Source: Maribacter stanieri (GTDB lineage Bacteria > Bacteroidota > Bacteroidia > Flavobacteriales > Flavobacteriaceae). From it: a DNA stretch of 64,000 nucleotides. The translations under genes were made by a program, and so were the position numbers. Shown piece after piece: positions 17,955 to 27,374 of the stretch. The DNA is taken from assembly GCF_900112245.1 (NCBI RefSeq), contig NZ_FOYX01000001.1, forward strand, positions 607,856-671,855, read 5' to 3'. The notes beneath the pieces were generated by a model. The model did no database searches. It was not told where the DNA came from and saw only the letters and a program-made list of their open reading frames with translations. How positions within the stretch are numbered: position 1 is the first letter of the stretch; the number at the start of each line of letters is the position of its first letter.

Positions 17955-19040
17955 ATGACCAAGAGCGTACTCCTGATCGCTACTGCATGTACTTTATTTA
18001 TTGCTGCGAGCTGTAATTCCAAAAAAGAGAAAAAAGAAGAACACACAAAGTTTCTTATTACAAGTCCCATTAAAAAAGACACGTCGATCACCAAAGATTA
18101 TGTATGTAATATTAACTCCTTTAAACATATTGAGCTTAGAGCCCTAGAAAAAGGGTATTTGAAGGAAATTCACGTAGACGAGGGTCAATTAGTGAAAAAA
18201 GGGCAAAAAATGTTCAATATCATGCCTAATATTTACGAGGCTGATCTACAAAAAGCCAAAGCCGAGGCTAAGGTTGCCGAAATAGAATTACAAAATACCC
18301 AACTTTTAACTGATGGTAATGTAGTTTCTAAAAATGAGCTTGCCATGGCAAAAGCAAATTTTGACAAAGCAAATGCCGAAGTTTCATTGGCGCAAACCCA
18401 TTTAGGTTTTACAAATATTCGCGCACCATTTGATGGTATAATGGACCACCTGCATGCACGAGAAGGTAGCCTTTTAGATGAAGGTGAACTACTAACAACA
18501 TTATCGGACAATTCTAAAATGTGGGTATATTTCAATGTTCCAGAAGCGGAGTATTTGGATTATATCATTAGCACGGATAAGGATACCAAAAAAGAGGTGC
18601 AGCTTTTAATGGCCAACAACAAAAAATTCAATCAAAAAGGAATTGTTGAAACTATTGAAGGAGAATTCAATAACGAAACTGGTAACATAGCCTTTAGAGC
18701 AACTTTTCCAAATCCCGATCAAATTTTAAGACATGGAGAAACTGGTAGCGTTCTTATGACCATACCTTTTAAAGAGGCAATGATTATTCCGCAGAAAGCC
18801 ACTTTTGAAATACTAGACAAAAGATATGTGTTTGTTTTAGACCAAGATAACGTGGTACACCAAACTGAAATTTTTGTTGCTGCCGAGCTTCCTCATTTGT
18901 TCATCATAAGCAAAGGTTTGAAACAGAGCGACAGGATACTAGTAGATGGTATTAGAATGGTAAAAAATAATGAAAAGATTGAAACTGAATTTGCTGAACC
19001 AAATGAAGTGATTTCAAAATTAGCCGTCTACGCGGAATAA
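17955..19040 (+). CDS. RND efflux periplasmic adaptor, second operon
   Basis: This 361-aa membrane fusion protein has a lipoprotein signal (TLFIAASC, Cys at about 16) followed by a Lys/Glu-rich linker. The first lipoyl half (GYLKEIHVDEGQLVKKGQKM), a short helical hairpin (about 92-140), the second lipoyl half (FTNIRAPFDGIMDHL) and the beta-barrel/MP domains are in order. It is clearly distinct from the adaptor at 9358, so the two pumps are old paralogs and not a recent duplication. It is 17 bases from the pump gene. Confidence 0.94.
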   Translation: MTKSVLLIATACTLFIAASCNSKKEKKEEHTKFLITSPIKKDTSITKDYVCNINSFKHIELRALEKGYLKEIHVDEGQLVKKGQKMFNIMPNIYEADLQKAKAEAKVAEIELQNTQLLTDGNVVSKNELAMAKANFDKANAEVSLAQTHLGFTNIRAPFDGIMDHLHAREGSLLDEGELLTTLSDNSKMWVYFNVPEAEYLDYIISTDKDTKKEVQLLMANNKKFNQKGIVETIEGEFNNETGNIAFRATFPNPDQILRHGETGSVLMTIPFKEAMIIPQKATFEILDKRYVFVLDQDNVVHQTEIFVAAELPHLFIISKGLKQSDRILVDGIRMVKNNEKIETEFAEPNEVISKLAVYAE

Positions 19041-19057
19041 CTAAAAACACATAAAAG

Positions 19058-22000
19058 ATGTTCAGTAAGTTTATAAAAAGACCGGTATTGGCAATCGTCA
19101 TATCGGTAATAATCGTATTCGTAGGATTGCTTTCTATTAAGCAATTGCCTATTTCACAGTTCCCAGATATTGCGCCTACAACGGTCAATATCTTTATTGC
19201 ATATCCTGGTTCTAGTGCAGATGTACTGGTAAAATCGACACTTATTCCTTTAGAAACCGCTATTAACGGTGTTCAAGATATGCGATACATTGCTTCTGAT
19301 GCCACAAGTGCCGGTGAAGGTACTATACGTATCATTTTTGAGCCTGGCACAGACCCCGACCAAGCAGTCGTTAGGGTAAAAACAAGAGTGGATCAAGTAA
19401 TGCCATTATTGCCCGAATTGGTGCAACGAGAAGGTGTAATTATTACTCCAGTACAGCCAAGTATGTTGATGTATGTAAACTTGTATAGCGACAATTCTGA
19501 TGATCACGAGTTGTTCTTATATAACTATGCATACACCAAAATGATTCCTGAAATTCAGAGAATTGACGGTATTGCAAGTGCTCAAATTTTAGGTAGTCGC
19601 AAATATGCAATGCGTGTTTGGTTAAAACCTGATCGTATGCGTGCTTATAATGTTTCCGCAGAAGAAATATTAAAAGCAATGGAAGAGCAAAGTATTTTAG
19701 CTCGCCCTGGTAGAATTGGTCAAAGTTCTGGTAAAACATCTCAATCTTTAGAATATGTTCTCATGTATCAAGATAGGTATGATGAGCCACAGCAGTATAA
19801 GGATATCATTCTCAAAGCAAATGCAGAAGGTGAAATTTTAAAATTAGGTGATGTAGCCGATGTAGAATTGGGCAGTGAATTTTTTGATATCTATTCTAAC
19901 CTAGATGGAAAACCATCTGCTTCCATTGTACTAAAACAAACTTTTGGCAGTAATGCCAGCGATGTTATTGATGAAGTAAAAGAGAAATTAGATGAGCTTA
20001 AAAAAGACCTGCCTACTGGTTTAGATTACAAGATTAGTTATGACGTTTCTAATTTTTTGAACGCATCAATTGAGCAAGTACTACACACGTTGAGAGATGC
20101 CTTTATTCTGGTAGCCATTGTGGTATTCCTCTTTTTAGGAGATTGGCGTTCAACTTTGATTCCTATTATTGCAGTACCAGTTTCTCTAATTGGTGCATTT
20201 TTTATCATGCAACTTTTCGGACTCTCCATTAACCTTATTACCCTATTTGCTCTGGTGCTCGCCATTGGTATTGTTGTCGATGATGCTATTGTGGTGGTTG
20301 AAGCGGTACATGCCAAAATGGAAGAAACGCACTTAGGACCTTATGAAGCGGTAAAGCTTGTGGTCAATGAAATAGGTGGGGCTATTATAGCCATTACGCT
20401 GGTTATGGTTTCTGTATTTATACCTATTGCATTTATGACCGGACCTGTGGGTGTCTTCTATCGGCAGTTTTCTATTACCATGGCTGGTTCCATAATTTTA
20501 TCTGCCATCGTAGCGCTTACGCTAACGCCTGTTTTGTGCGCTATGATTCTTAAGAACAATCACAGCAAGGAGCGCAAAAAATCTCCTATAGATAAATTTA
20601 TAGATTGGTTTAATAGGGGATTTGAAAAATTAACGGGTAGATATGTCAAAATACTTAATAAGATTGTCGCCAGAAGAGTTCTTACTTTTGGAATTCTAGG
20701 AGCTTTCTGTGTTGGTATTTTCTTTACCAATAAGACGCTACCAGCTGGTTTTATACCAAATGAAGATCAAGGTATGATCTATGCCATAATACAGACTCCA
20801 CCAGGATCAACGCTAGAACGCACCAATGATGTTGCTAGAAAACTTCAGAAAATTTGTGAAGAAACCGAGGGTGTTGAATCTGTCTCTTCTTTGGCTGGTT
20901 ATGAAATAATGACCGAAGGTCGTGGGTCTAATGCTGGTACCGTATTGATCAACCTTAAATCTTGGGGTGAACGTCATCACTCTGTTCATGAGATTATGGA
21001 AGAGCTAGAAGAAGAAACGAAAGACCTTGGTGCCGTTATAGAGTACTTTGAACCTCCTGCAGTACCTGGCTTTGGTTCTTCTGGCGGATTCTCAATGCGT
21101 TTATTGGATAAGACCGATGGTACGGACTATCATGAATTTGAGAAAATTAACAATGATTTCATGGAAGCGTTGTCTAAACGAGATGAACTTACCGGTTTAT
21201 TTACTTTCTATTCTGCCAACTATCCTCAGTACGAATTAAAAATTAACAACAAAATTGCTATGCAAAAAGGGGTTTCCATAGACAAAGCAATGGAAAACTT
21301 GAACATTCTTATAGGTAGTACTTATGAACAGGGCTTTATACGTTTTGGTAGATTCTTCAAAGTTTATACTCAAGCTGCTCCAGAATACAGAGCATTGCCT
21401 TCCGATTTAGAAAAATTGTTCGTAAAAAATGAAGAAGGTGAAATGGTTCCCTATTCTGCATTCATGTCCATGGAAAAGAAACTTGGACCTAATGAAATTA
21501 CCAGGTACAATCTATATAACTCTGCTTCTATTAGAGGGCTTCCTGCTGCAGGATATACAAGTGGCGATGCAATTAATGCTATTAATGAAGTTGCAGAACA
21601 ATCATTACCCAGAGGTTTTGACGTTGCTTGGGAAGGTTTATCATATGACGAGGCGCAAAGAGGCAACGAATCTATCTACATATTTCTTGTAGTATTAATT
21701 TTTGTTTACTTCGTGCTTGCCGCGCAATATGAGAGTTTTCTACTTCCATTCGCAATCATCCTATCCTTACCCATTGGTATTCTTGGATCGTTTTTTATGC
21801 TAAAAGCAATGGGTCTGGCAAATGATGTATATGCGCAAATAGGGCTTATTATGCTTGTAGGTCTTTTAGGTAAAAATGGTGTTCTTATTGTAGAATTCGC
21901 TGTTCAAAAAAGACGACAGGGCAGCACTATTTTAGAATCTGCCATTGAAGGTGCAAAAGTGCGGTTTAGACCTATTCTTATGACATCTTTTGCTTTCATT

Positions 22001-22306
22001 GCAGGATTAATTCCATTAGTGATAGCGCATGGAGCCGGTGCCATTGCCAACAAAACTATTGGTGGTTCAGCCATGGGCGGTATGCTTATGGGTACGTTAA
22101 TAGGGGTGCTGATTATTCCTGGTCTTTATTACGTTTTTGCTAGAATGGCAGATGGTCGCGGACTAATTAAAGGTGAATCTGATGAGCCTATTTCAGAAGA
22201 ATTTGTAAGAATAAGCGAAGGTGAAAGTAAAACGCGCCAAAAACTTCGCGAACTAAAGCAAATGATTAAAAAATTAACCAAAAAAGAAGAAGATGATCAA
22301 AATTAA
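19058..22306 (+). CDS. RND efflux transporter permease, second operon
   Basis: This 1082-aa AcrB-like pump begins FSKFIKRPVLAIVISVIIVF. It has the TM4 proton-relay Asp pair (VLAIGIVVDDAIVVVEAV) and GLLGKNGVLIVEFAVQ in TM10. A charged C-terminal tail of about 40 residues, rich in Lys and Glu, extends beyond the usual end and may contact partners in the cytoplasm. Twelve TM helices and both porter loops are intact. The reading frame overlaps the start of the channel gene by 14 bases if the ATG at 22293 is used. Confidence 0.96.
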   Translation: MFSKFIKRPVLAIVISVIIVFVGLLSIKQLPISQFPDIAPTTVNIFIAYPGSSADVLVKSTLIPLETAINGVQDMRYIASDATSAGEGTIRIIFEPGTDPDQAVVRVKTRVDQVMPLLPELVQREGVIITPVQPSMLMYVNLYSDNSDDHELFLYNYAYTKMIPEIQRIDGIASAQILGSRKYAMRVWLKPDRMRAYNVSAEEILKAMEEQSILARPGRIGQSSGKTSQSLEYVLMYQDRYDEPQQYKDIILKANAEGEILKLGDVADVELGSEFFDIYSNLDGKPSASIVLKQTFGSNASDVIDEVKEKLDELKKDLPTGLDYKISYDVSNFLNASIEQVLHTLRDAFILVAIVVFLFLGDWRSTLIPIIAVPVSLIGAFFIMQLFGLSINLITLFALVLAIGIVVDDAIVVVEAVHAKMEETHLGPYEAVKLVVNEIGGAIIAITLVMVSVFIPIAFMTGPVGVFYRQFSITMAGSIILSAIVALTLTPVLCAMILKNNHSKERKKSPIDKFIDWFNRGFEKLTGRYVKILNKIVARRVLTFGILGAFCVGIFFTNKTLPAGFIPNEDQGMIYAIIQTPPGSTLERTNDVARKLQKICEETEGVESVSSLAGYEIMTEGRGSNAGTVLINLKSWGERHHSVHEIMEELEEETKDLGAVIEYFEPPAVPGFGSSGGFSMRLLDKTDGTDYHEFEKINNDFMEALSKRDELTGLFTFYSANYPQYELKINNKIAMQKGVSIDKAMENLNILIGSTYEQGFIRFGRFFKVYTQAAPEYRALPSDLEKLFVKNEEGEMVPYSAFMSMEKKLGPNEITRYNLYNSASIRGLPAAGYTSGDAINAINEVAEQSLPRGFDVAWEGLSYDEAQRGNESIYIFLVVLIFVYFVLAAQYESFLLPFAIILSLPIGILGSFFMLKAMGLANDVYAQIGLIMLVGLLGKNGVLIVEFAVQKRRQGSTILESAIEGAKVRFRPILMTSFAFIAGLIPLVIAHGAGAIANKTIGGSAMGGMLMGTLIGVLIIPGLYYVFARMADGRGLIKGESDEPISEEFVRISEGESKTRQKLRELKQMIKKLTKKEEDDQN

Positions 22307-23741
22307 AAAAACCATGAAGCATGGAAAACTACTTTTGGTGCTTCTAACCAACATAGGTTTGTTTTATTCTTGTGTTCCAACAAAGGAACTTAAACAAGAA
22401 AACAACAAGTTACCAAACCACTTTGCACAACAATCTACGGATACTACCAACAGTGCAATTATAAAATGGAAAGATTTTTTCAAAGATGATAATTTGATAA
22501 AATTAATTGATACTGCTTTGGTTAATAACCAAGAGTTGAACATTATGATGCAACAGATCAATGTTGCCCAAAATGAGGTAAAAGCTAGAAAAGGAGAATA
22601 CTTACCGTTTATAACCTATGGCGTTGGTGCCGAAATTGAAAAAGTAGGCGAGTATACCAGAAATGGTGCTGTAGAGAAAAATCTAGAAGTAAAAGAAGGT
22701 AAAGAATTTCCTGAACCATTAACAGATTACTCTGCCGGACTTTTCGCTACTTGGGAGTTAGATGTATGGAAAAAACTACGTAACTCTAAAAAAGCTGCTG
22801 CTCTAGAATATCTATCTACCATTGAGGGTAAAAACTTTATGGTTACTAGATTAATTTCCGAAATAGCCGATTCTTATTACGAGCTACTAGCCTTAGACAA
22901 TCAATTGGCGTTTATAGAGCAAAATCTTGAGCTTCAAGGTAATGCCCTGAAAATGGTTCGGTTGCAAAAAGAAGCTGCCCGTGCTACGGAACTCGCTGTT
23001 AAAAGATTCGAGGCTGAGGTATCAAAAAATCAAAGCCATAAGTTTGAGGTACAACAAGAAATTATTGAAATGGAAAACAAGCTCAATTTTTTAATAGGTA
23101 GACAACCACAGCCTATTGCCCGTAGTTCCGGCGGGTTTATAGATACTCCTATGGATACTATTTATGCAGGAATACCTTCTCAATTACTCTTGAACAGACC
23201 CGATATTAGACAGGCTGAATATGAATTAGAAGCTGCAAAATTTAATATCAAAGTAGCAAGAGCCAATTTTTATCCTTCAATAGGGCTAAAAGCAGGAGTT
23301 GGACTTCAGGCATTCAACCCAAAATATCTTACCGAGACTCCTGAGTCTTTAATTTATAGCGCGGTTGGCGATATTGTTGGTCCATTGATTAATAGAAACG
23401 CAATCAAAGCAGGATATAACACTGCTAACGCTAAACAAATTCAAGCCGTTTATGAGTATGAAAAAGCCATTTTAAGTGGGTATATAGAGGTGGTTAATCA
23501 ATTGTCTAAAATGGACAACCTTAAAAAGAGTTATGAATTAAAGGAAAACCAAGTGAAGGCATTGACAGCCTCTATAGATTTATCTACGCGATTATTTCAA
23601 TCTGCAAGAATTGAATACATAGAAGTTCTTCTAACACAGCGCGAGGCTTTAGAATCTAAAATGGAATTAGTGGAAACTAAAAAAGACCAACTTATGGCAA
23701 GGGTGAATGTATACCAAGCCTTAGGTGGCGGATGGAATTAA
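22293..23741 (+). CDS. RND efflux outer membrane channel, second operon
   Basis: This OEP-family protein has 482 aa from ATG 22293, or 475 aa from ATG 22314, which gives a cleaner lipoprotein signal (MKHGKLLLVLLTNIGLFYSC). Both TolC-type repeats are present, with LLLNRPDIRQAEYELEAAK in the second at about residue 300 and the end QALGGGWN. Completes the second tripartite pump. Translational coupling with the pump gene is likely from the overlap. Confidence 0.92.
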   Translation: MIKIKKTMKHGKLLLVLLTNIGLFYSCVPTKELKQENNKLPNHFAQQSTDTTNSAIIKWKDFFKDDNLIKLIDTALVNNQELNIMMQQINVAQNEVKARKGEYLPFITYGVGAEIEKVGEYTRNGAVEKNLEVKEGKEFPEPLTDYSAGLFATWELDVWKKLRNSKKAAALEYLSTIEGKNFMVTRLISEIADSYYELLALDNQLAFIEQNLELQGNALKMVRLQKEAARATELAVKRFEAEVSKNQSHKFEVQQEIIEMENKLNFLIGRQPQPIARSSGGFIDTPMDTIYAGIPSQLLLNRPDIRQAEYELEAAKFNIKVARANFYPSIGLKAGVGLQAFNPKYLTETPESLIYSAVGDIVGPLINRNAIKAGYNTANAKQIQAVYEYEKAILSGYIEVVNQLSKMDNLKKSYELKENQVKALTASIDLSTRLFQSARIEYIEVLLTQREALESKMELVETKKDQLMARVNVYQALGGGWN

Positions 23742-23776
23742 TACTGTAATTCTAACTTAATTATAACCAAGCTTTA

Positions 23777-23810
23777 AACCCTAATAGGAATAATTCTTAT
23801 TAGGGTTTTT
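23777..23810 (+). terminator. Terminator of second RND operon
   Basis: AACCCTAATA pairs with TATTAGGGTT (10 bp) and is followed by TTT, 36 bases after the channel gene stop: a Rho-independent terminator. Confidence 0.85.
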
Positions 23811-24007
23811 ATTGTTTTATTGATTTTTAATGAAAATGTACTCACTTTATGTTCAACCTTTTAAATACATTTTAGTGTATAAGTAGAGATTATTTAAACA
23901 TTTCTATTAATCGTCTCTTAAAATTATAACTGTAGTCCGTAATTTTTTAGCTTTATGGCAAATTGCTGTGAAAAAGAAATTTTTATTACCAAGCTAAACT
24001 GTATAAA

Positions 24008-24532
24008 ATGACAAATTTAAAAGATTACGACAATGCCGTAATCAAGTTTAGAAAAAATTTAAAATTAACCATGTTACCCGTTTTATCATGGGACTTTTAT
24101 GCTTCAAATTATGAAGATATAAAACGAACGGAAGAAGATACCGTTTCACTTTTAAATCTAGTTGCTACTAATTCTTGGAATATTGATACCGATATTTTAG
24201 ATGTTAAATTGAAAGCAGAGAAGAATGTTGTGGTTGTTACCGATACCAAATTAAATATCGTTTTTGCCACTAAAAATATGTGGAATATGAGTCAATACCA
24301 TCCTGAAGAAATTATAGGTAAAAGTCCTAAAATGTTTCAAGGTAATTTGACATCAAAATCTACTTTAAAAATAGTCTCTGATGCCGTTAAACAAAAGAAA
24401 CCTTTTGAAGTTACCGTTGTAAATTACAGAAAAGATGGATCTACATATAACTGTTGGATTCAAGGACAACCTGTTTTTGACCTTAAAGGCGATATAGTAA
24501 ACTTCATTGCCTTTGAAAAAGAAGTAGCGTAA
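24008..24532 (+). CDS. PAS domain protein, LOV-like without photoactive cysteine
   Basis: This 174-aa soluble protein has a single PAS domain at about 75-172. Its fold markers are those of the LOV subgroup: TKNMWNMSQYHPEEIIGKSP, FQGNLTSKSTLKIVSDAV, NYRKDGSTYNCWIQGQPVFD and INF-type end strands. The segment where LOV proteins have GxNCRFLQG reads GKSPKMFQG, so the flavin-binding cysteine is absent and blue-light adduct chemistry is unlikely. No output domain is attached; the N-terminal ~70 residues are of unknown fold. It stands alone with a bidirectional terminator behind it. Confidence 0.8.
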   Translation: MTNLKDYDNAVIKFRKNLKLTMLPVLSWDFYASNYEDIKRTEEDTVSLLNLVATNSWNIDTDILDVKLKAEKNVVVVTDTKLNIVFATKNMWNMSQYHPEEIIGKSPKMFQGNLTSKSTLKIVSDAVKQKKPFEVTVVNYRKDGSTYNCWIQGQPVFDLKGDIVNFIAFEKEVA

Positions 24533-24551
24533 TTATTATAGTTTAAAACAT

Positions 24552-24583
24552 AAAAAAGGGTCGCTCATTAGCGACCCTTTTTT
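24552..24583. terminator. Bidirectional terminator between PAS gene and pyk
   Basis: A 14-bp perfect stem (AAAAAAGGGTCGCT with its complement) and a 4-base loop have A and T runs on both sides, serving the two convergent genes. Confidence 0.92.
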
Positions 24584-24606
24584 TATATAGAATAATGTTG
24601 ATCTGC

Positions 24607-26049
24607 TTAAATATCCTCAGATTCAATTTCACTAACTCTTAATGTATTTACCATTCCTTTATCTTTAATAGGCATAGCTGCAAGACTAACTAGCATGTCA
24701 CCAACCTGTAAGTATCCTTTATTAAAGGCGATACGGTTAACATCATCAATAGTATCATCTGTAGATACATACTTATCATAGTAAAAAGCTTTAACTCCCC
24801 ACAAAAGATTCAACTGTGTAAGAATTCTTTTATTTGATGTAAATACTAAAATATGTGCACTTGGTCTCCATGCTGAAATTTGAAAAGCGGTATAACCACT
24901 ATTTGTCAAAGTAGATATCGCTTTCGCTTTGATATCATTTGCCATTAAGGCTGCATGGTAACAGATAGATTTTGTAATAAATCTCTTTGTACGAATATGT
25001 GGTGGATCATGAGGAACATGAATTAGATCAGAACCTTCAACACTCTCAAGTATACTAGACATTTTTTCTATAACCTGTACTGGATAATTCCCAACAGAAG
25101 TTTCACCAGATAACATTACTGCATCTGCACCATCCATAACAGAGTTCGCAACATCGTTTACCTCTGCTCTTGTTGGCGTAAGGCTAGTAATCATTGTTTC
25201 CATCATTTGGGTAGCAATAATTACAGGGATTCTAGCTTTCTTAGCACGTAATACTAGTTGTTTTTGAATCAATGGAACTTCATGTGCAGGAACTTCTACA
25301 CCTAAATCTCCACGAGCAACCATTAGACCATCACAATAAGCAACAATTTTATCGATATTCTCAACAGCTTCAGGCTTCTCAATTTTAGCTATAATTGGAA
25401 TTTTATGATCTGAATGCTTGCTTATAATGTTTTGTAGATCAATTAAATCTTGACTGAAACGTACAAAAGAAAGTGCGATCCAATCTACTTCTAAAGAAAT
25501 AGCGAATTCAGCATCTTTAATATCTTTCTTTGTAAGCGCAGGTAAAGAAATATTAGTGTTAGGTAAGTTTACCCCCTTTTTAGATTTTAGTGGCCCACCT
25601 TGAATAACTTTAGCTTTCACCTCGTTATCACCATTGGTTTCAACTACTTCAAACATTAATTTACCATCATCTAAAAGAATACGCTCCCCAGCTTTAACAT
25701 CTCTAGGAAATTCTTTGTAATTCATGTAAACACGTTCTGCAGTACCTTCAAACGGCTCACCAGTAACGAAAGTTATTTCATCACCAGGACTAACCACAAC
25801 ATCACCGGCCATTACGCCTACACGTAATTTAGGTCCTTGTAAATCCGCTAAAATGGAGGTGTTGATATCCATTTCTTTATTTAATTCGCGTATCATTGAT
25901 ACACGCTCTTTTACATCATCGTAATCGGCATGAGAAAAGTTTATTCTGAATACATCGACTCCTGCACTAATCATGCTCCTGAGTACCTCTTTCTTGCTAG
26001 TTGCAGGCCCTAATGTGGCTACAATTTTCGTCTTTTTTACAGTTGGCAT
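24607..26049 (-). CDS. pyk: Pyruvate kinase
   Basis: This 480-aa glycolytic enzyme converts phosphoenolpyruvate and ADP to pyruvate and ATP. It starts KKTKIVATLGPATSKKEV, and has the active-site segment IPIIAKIEKPEAVENIDKI with the catalytic Lys. MVARGDLGVEVPAHEVP supplies the metal ligands and TQMMETMITSLTPTRAE follows. The C-terminal domain is short and complete. It is the last gene of the acpP-fabF-rnc-IPExxxVDY-pyk run, an arrangement kept across flavobacteria. Confidence 0.97.
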   Translation of the reverse strand: MPTVKKTKIVATLGPATSKKEVLRSMISAGVDVFRINFSHADYDDVKERVSMIRELNKEMDINTSILADLQGPKLRVGVMAGDVVVSPGDEITFVTGEPFEGTAERVYMNYKEFPRDVKAGERILLDDGKLMFEVVETNGDNEVKAKVIQGGPLKSKKGVNLPNTNISLPALTKKDIKDAEFAISLEVDWIALSFVRFSQDLIDLQNIISKHSDHKIPIIAKIEKPEAVENIDKIVAYCDGLMVARGDLGVEVPAHEVPLIQKQLVLRAKKARIPVIIATQMMETMITSLTPTRAEVNDVANSVMDGADAVMLSGETSVGNYPVQVIEKMSSILESVEGSDLIHVPHDPPHIRTKRFITKSICYHAALMANDIKAKAISTLTNSGYTAFQISAWRPSAHILVFTSNKRILTQLNLLWGVKAFYYDKYVSTDDTIDDVNRIAFNKGYLQVGDMLVSLAAMPIKDKGMVNTLRVSEIESEDI

Positions 26050-26051
26050 AT

Positions 26052-26516
26052 TTAAAAAATTAGATTGTTCTTTGATTTTAGTTTTTCTGTACTTATTTCA
26101 TATGCTGCCATAACTCTAGGCAACATTAGTATATTCTTAATTAAGGAATTTGTATCAAAATCCTTTTCTGTTTCTATTTTTAATAGATAATCAACATCTT
26201 TATACTCAGGTATTAACCTAGGTGTTTTATATGTTGTTTCATTCTTAAATAAATCATCATGTGTTACGAGTTCTTTTTCACTGCTATGATTGGCAACTAA
26301 AACCCAATACATGTCATTAAACTCATCTTCCCATTCAAAAATGGGAAACGATTTATTTTCAGCAAGATTAAAATTCTTTTTTGCTCTTACAAATTTTGCC
26401 TTAAGACTTTGGTTTAAACCGTAGGCTAAAGCAAAATCTTCTAAGGTAGTGTGTAAAGCAATAAGGCTAAAGGATTCATCGTAAAAATCATCATTTATTT
26501 TATAAGTAGTAGCCAT
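26052..26516 (-). CDS. IPExxxVDY family protein
   Basis: This 154-aa protein carries the family's name motif as IPEYKDVDYLLKIE at about residues 105-118. It is small and soluble and lacks a signal peptide; function is unknown. The family is restricted to Bacteroidota and is nearly always placed between rnc and pyk, as here (2 bases from pyk). Its constant position beside RNase III and glycolysis genes hints at a housekeeping role. Confidence 0.9.
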   Translation of the reverse strand: MATTYKINDDFYDESFSLIALHTTLEDFALAYGLNQSLKAKFVRAKKNFNLAENKSFPIFEWEDEFNDMYWVLVANHSSEKELVTHDDLFKNETTYKTPRLIPEYKDVDYLLKIETEKDFDTNSLIKNILMLPRVMAAYEISTEKLKSKNNLIF

Positions 26517-26569
26517 ACTTCAACAAAAAGGTAAATATAGAACTTCTAAGCTATAATGCCTAGTTACAA

Positions 26570-26622
26570 AAAATGATAAAATCATATTAATAGTTATTAA
26601 AATGTTAGCATTTTATCATTTT
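26570..26622. repeat. Inverted repeat between rnc and IPExxxVDY gene
   Basis: AAAATGATAAAA (26570-26581) and TTTTATCATTTT (26611-26622) are perfect complements, extendable by one base pair inward. On the minus strand the second arm runs into TTTTTTG, so it may act as a partial terminator or RNA-processing stem after rnc. Confidence 0.6.
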
Positions 26623-26631
26623 GGTAAATGA

Positions 26632-27366
26632 TCAATTACCCATCTTATCCTGTAGCGCAAAAAAAGCTCTTTTAGATGCTCTCTCTTCTGCTTTTTTCTT
26701 TGAAGTTGCCCTAGCTTTTGCAACTACATTACCCCCAATTGAAAGTTTAACCGCAAAATGTTTTAAAGCATCATTGCCGGTATCTTCATACACATCAAAA
26801 TCAAATGATTTCTTTTGCTTTTGACACCATTCAATCACTAAACTCTTATAACTAATAACCCTACCTTCTAACTGCTCGATATCTACATAGGGTTCTATAA
26901 CTCTCTTTTTAATGAATTTTTCGCAGTACTTATAACCACGGTCAAGATAAATTGCGCCTACCAAAGCTTCAAACACATTACCATGTATGTTTTGACCAAA
27001 ATGTGATTTAGGAATTCTACTTTCTACAAAATTAATTAACCCTAAATCTTTACCTAATTCATTTAAATGCTCTCTACTCACAATTTTAGAACGCATTTTT
27101 GTAAGATATCCTTCATCTCCTTCTGGCACTTCAAGGTAAAGGTGTTTAGAAATAATAGTGCCTAGCATAGAATCTCCTAAAAATTCTAAACGCTCATAGT
27201 TCATAGCATTACCTTCATCATCCTTTTTATTCATTGACCTATGAAGAAAGGCTTTTTTATAAAATGATAATGTTTTAGGCTTAAAACCAAGGATTTTGGT
27301 TATTCCCAAAAAAAAATCCCCATCCTCTTTTGGATGGGAATTAAATAAGTTTGTGGGAAATGACAT
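26632..27366 (-). CDS. rnc: Ribonuclease III
   Basis: This 244-aa double-strand-specific RNase processes rRNA and other structured RNAs. The catalytic signature is ERLEFLGDSMLG (Glu58-Asp65 region) with the second acidic cluster in GNVFEALVGAIYLDRG at about 128-143. A dsRNA-binding domain occupies ~165-240 (SYKSLVIEWCQKQKKSFDF, KAEERASKRAFFAL). It starts 8 bases after fabF and is co-transcribed with it. The long inverted repeat directly after the gene could be its own substrate. Confidence 0.96.
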   Translation of the reverse strand: MSFPTNLFNSHPKEDGDFFLGITKILGFKPKTLSFYKKAFLHRSMNKKDDEGNAMNYERLEFLGDSMLGTIISKHLYLEVPEGDEGYLTKMRSKIVSREHLNELGKDLGLINFVESRIPKSHFGQNIHGNVFEALVGAIYLDRGYKYCEKFIKKRVIEPYVDIEQLEGRVISYKSLVIEWCQKQKKSFDFDVYEDTGNDALKHFAVKLSIGGNVVAKARATSKKKAEERASKRAFFALQDKMGN

Positions 27367-27374
27367 AAAACTAA

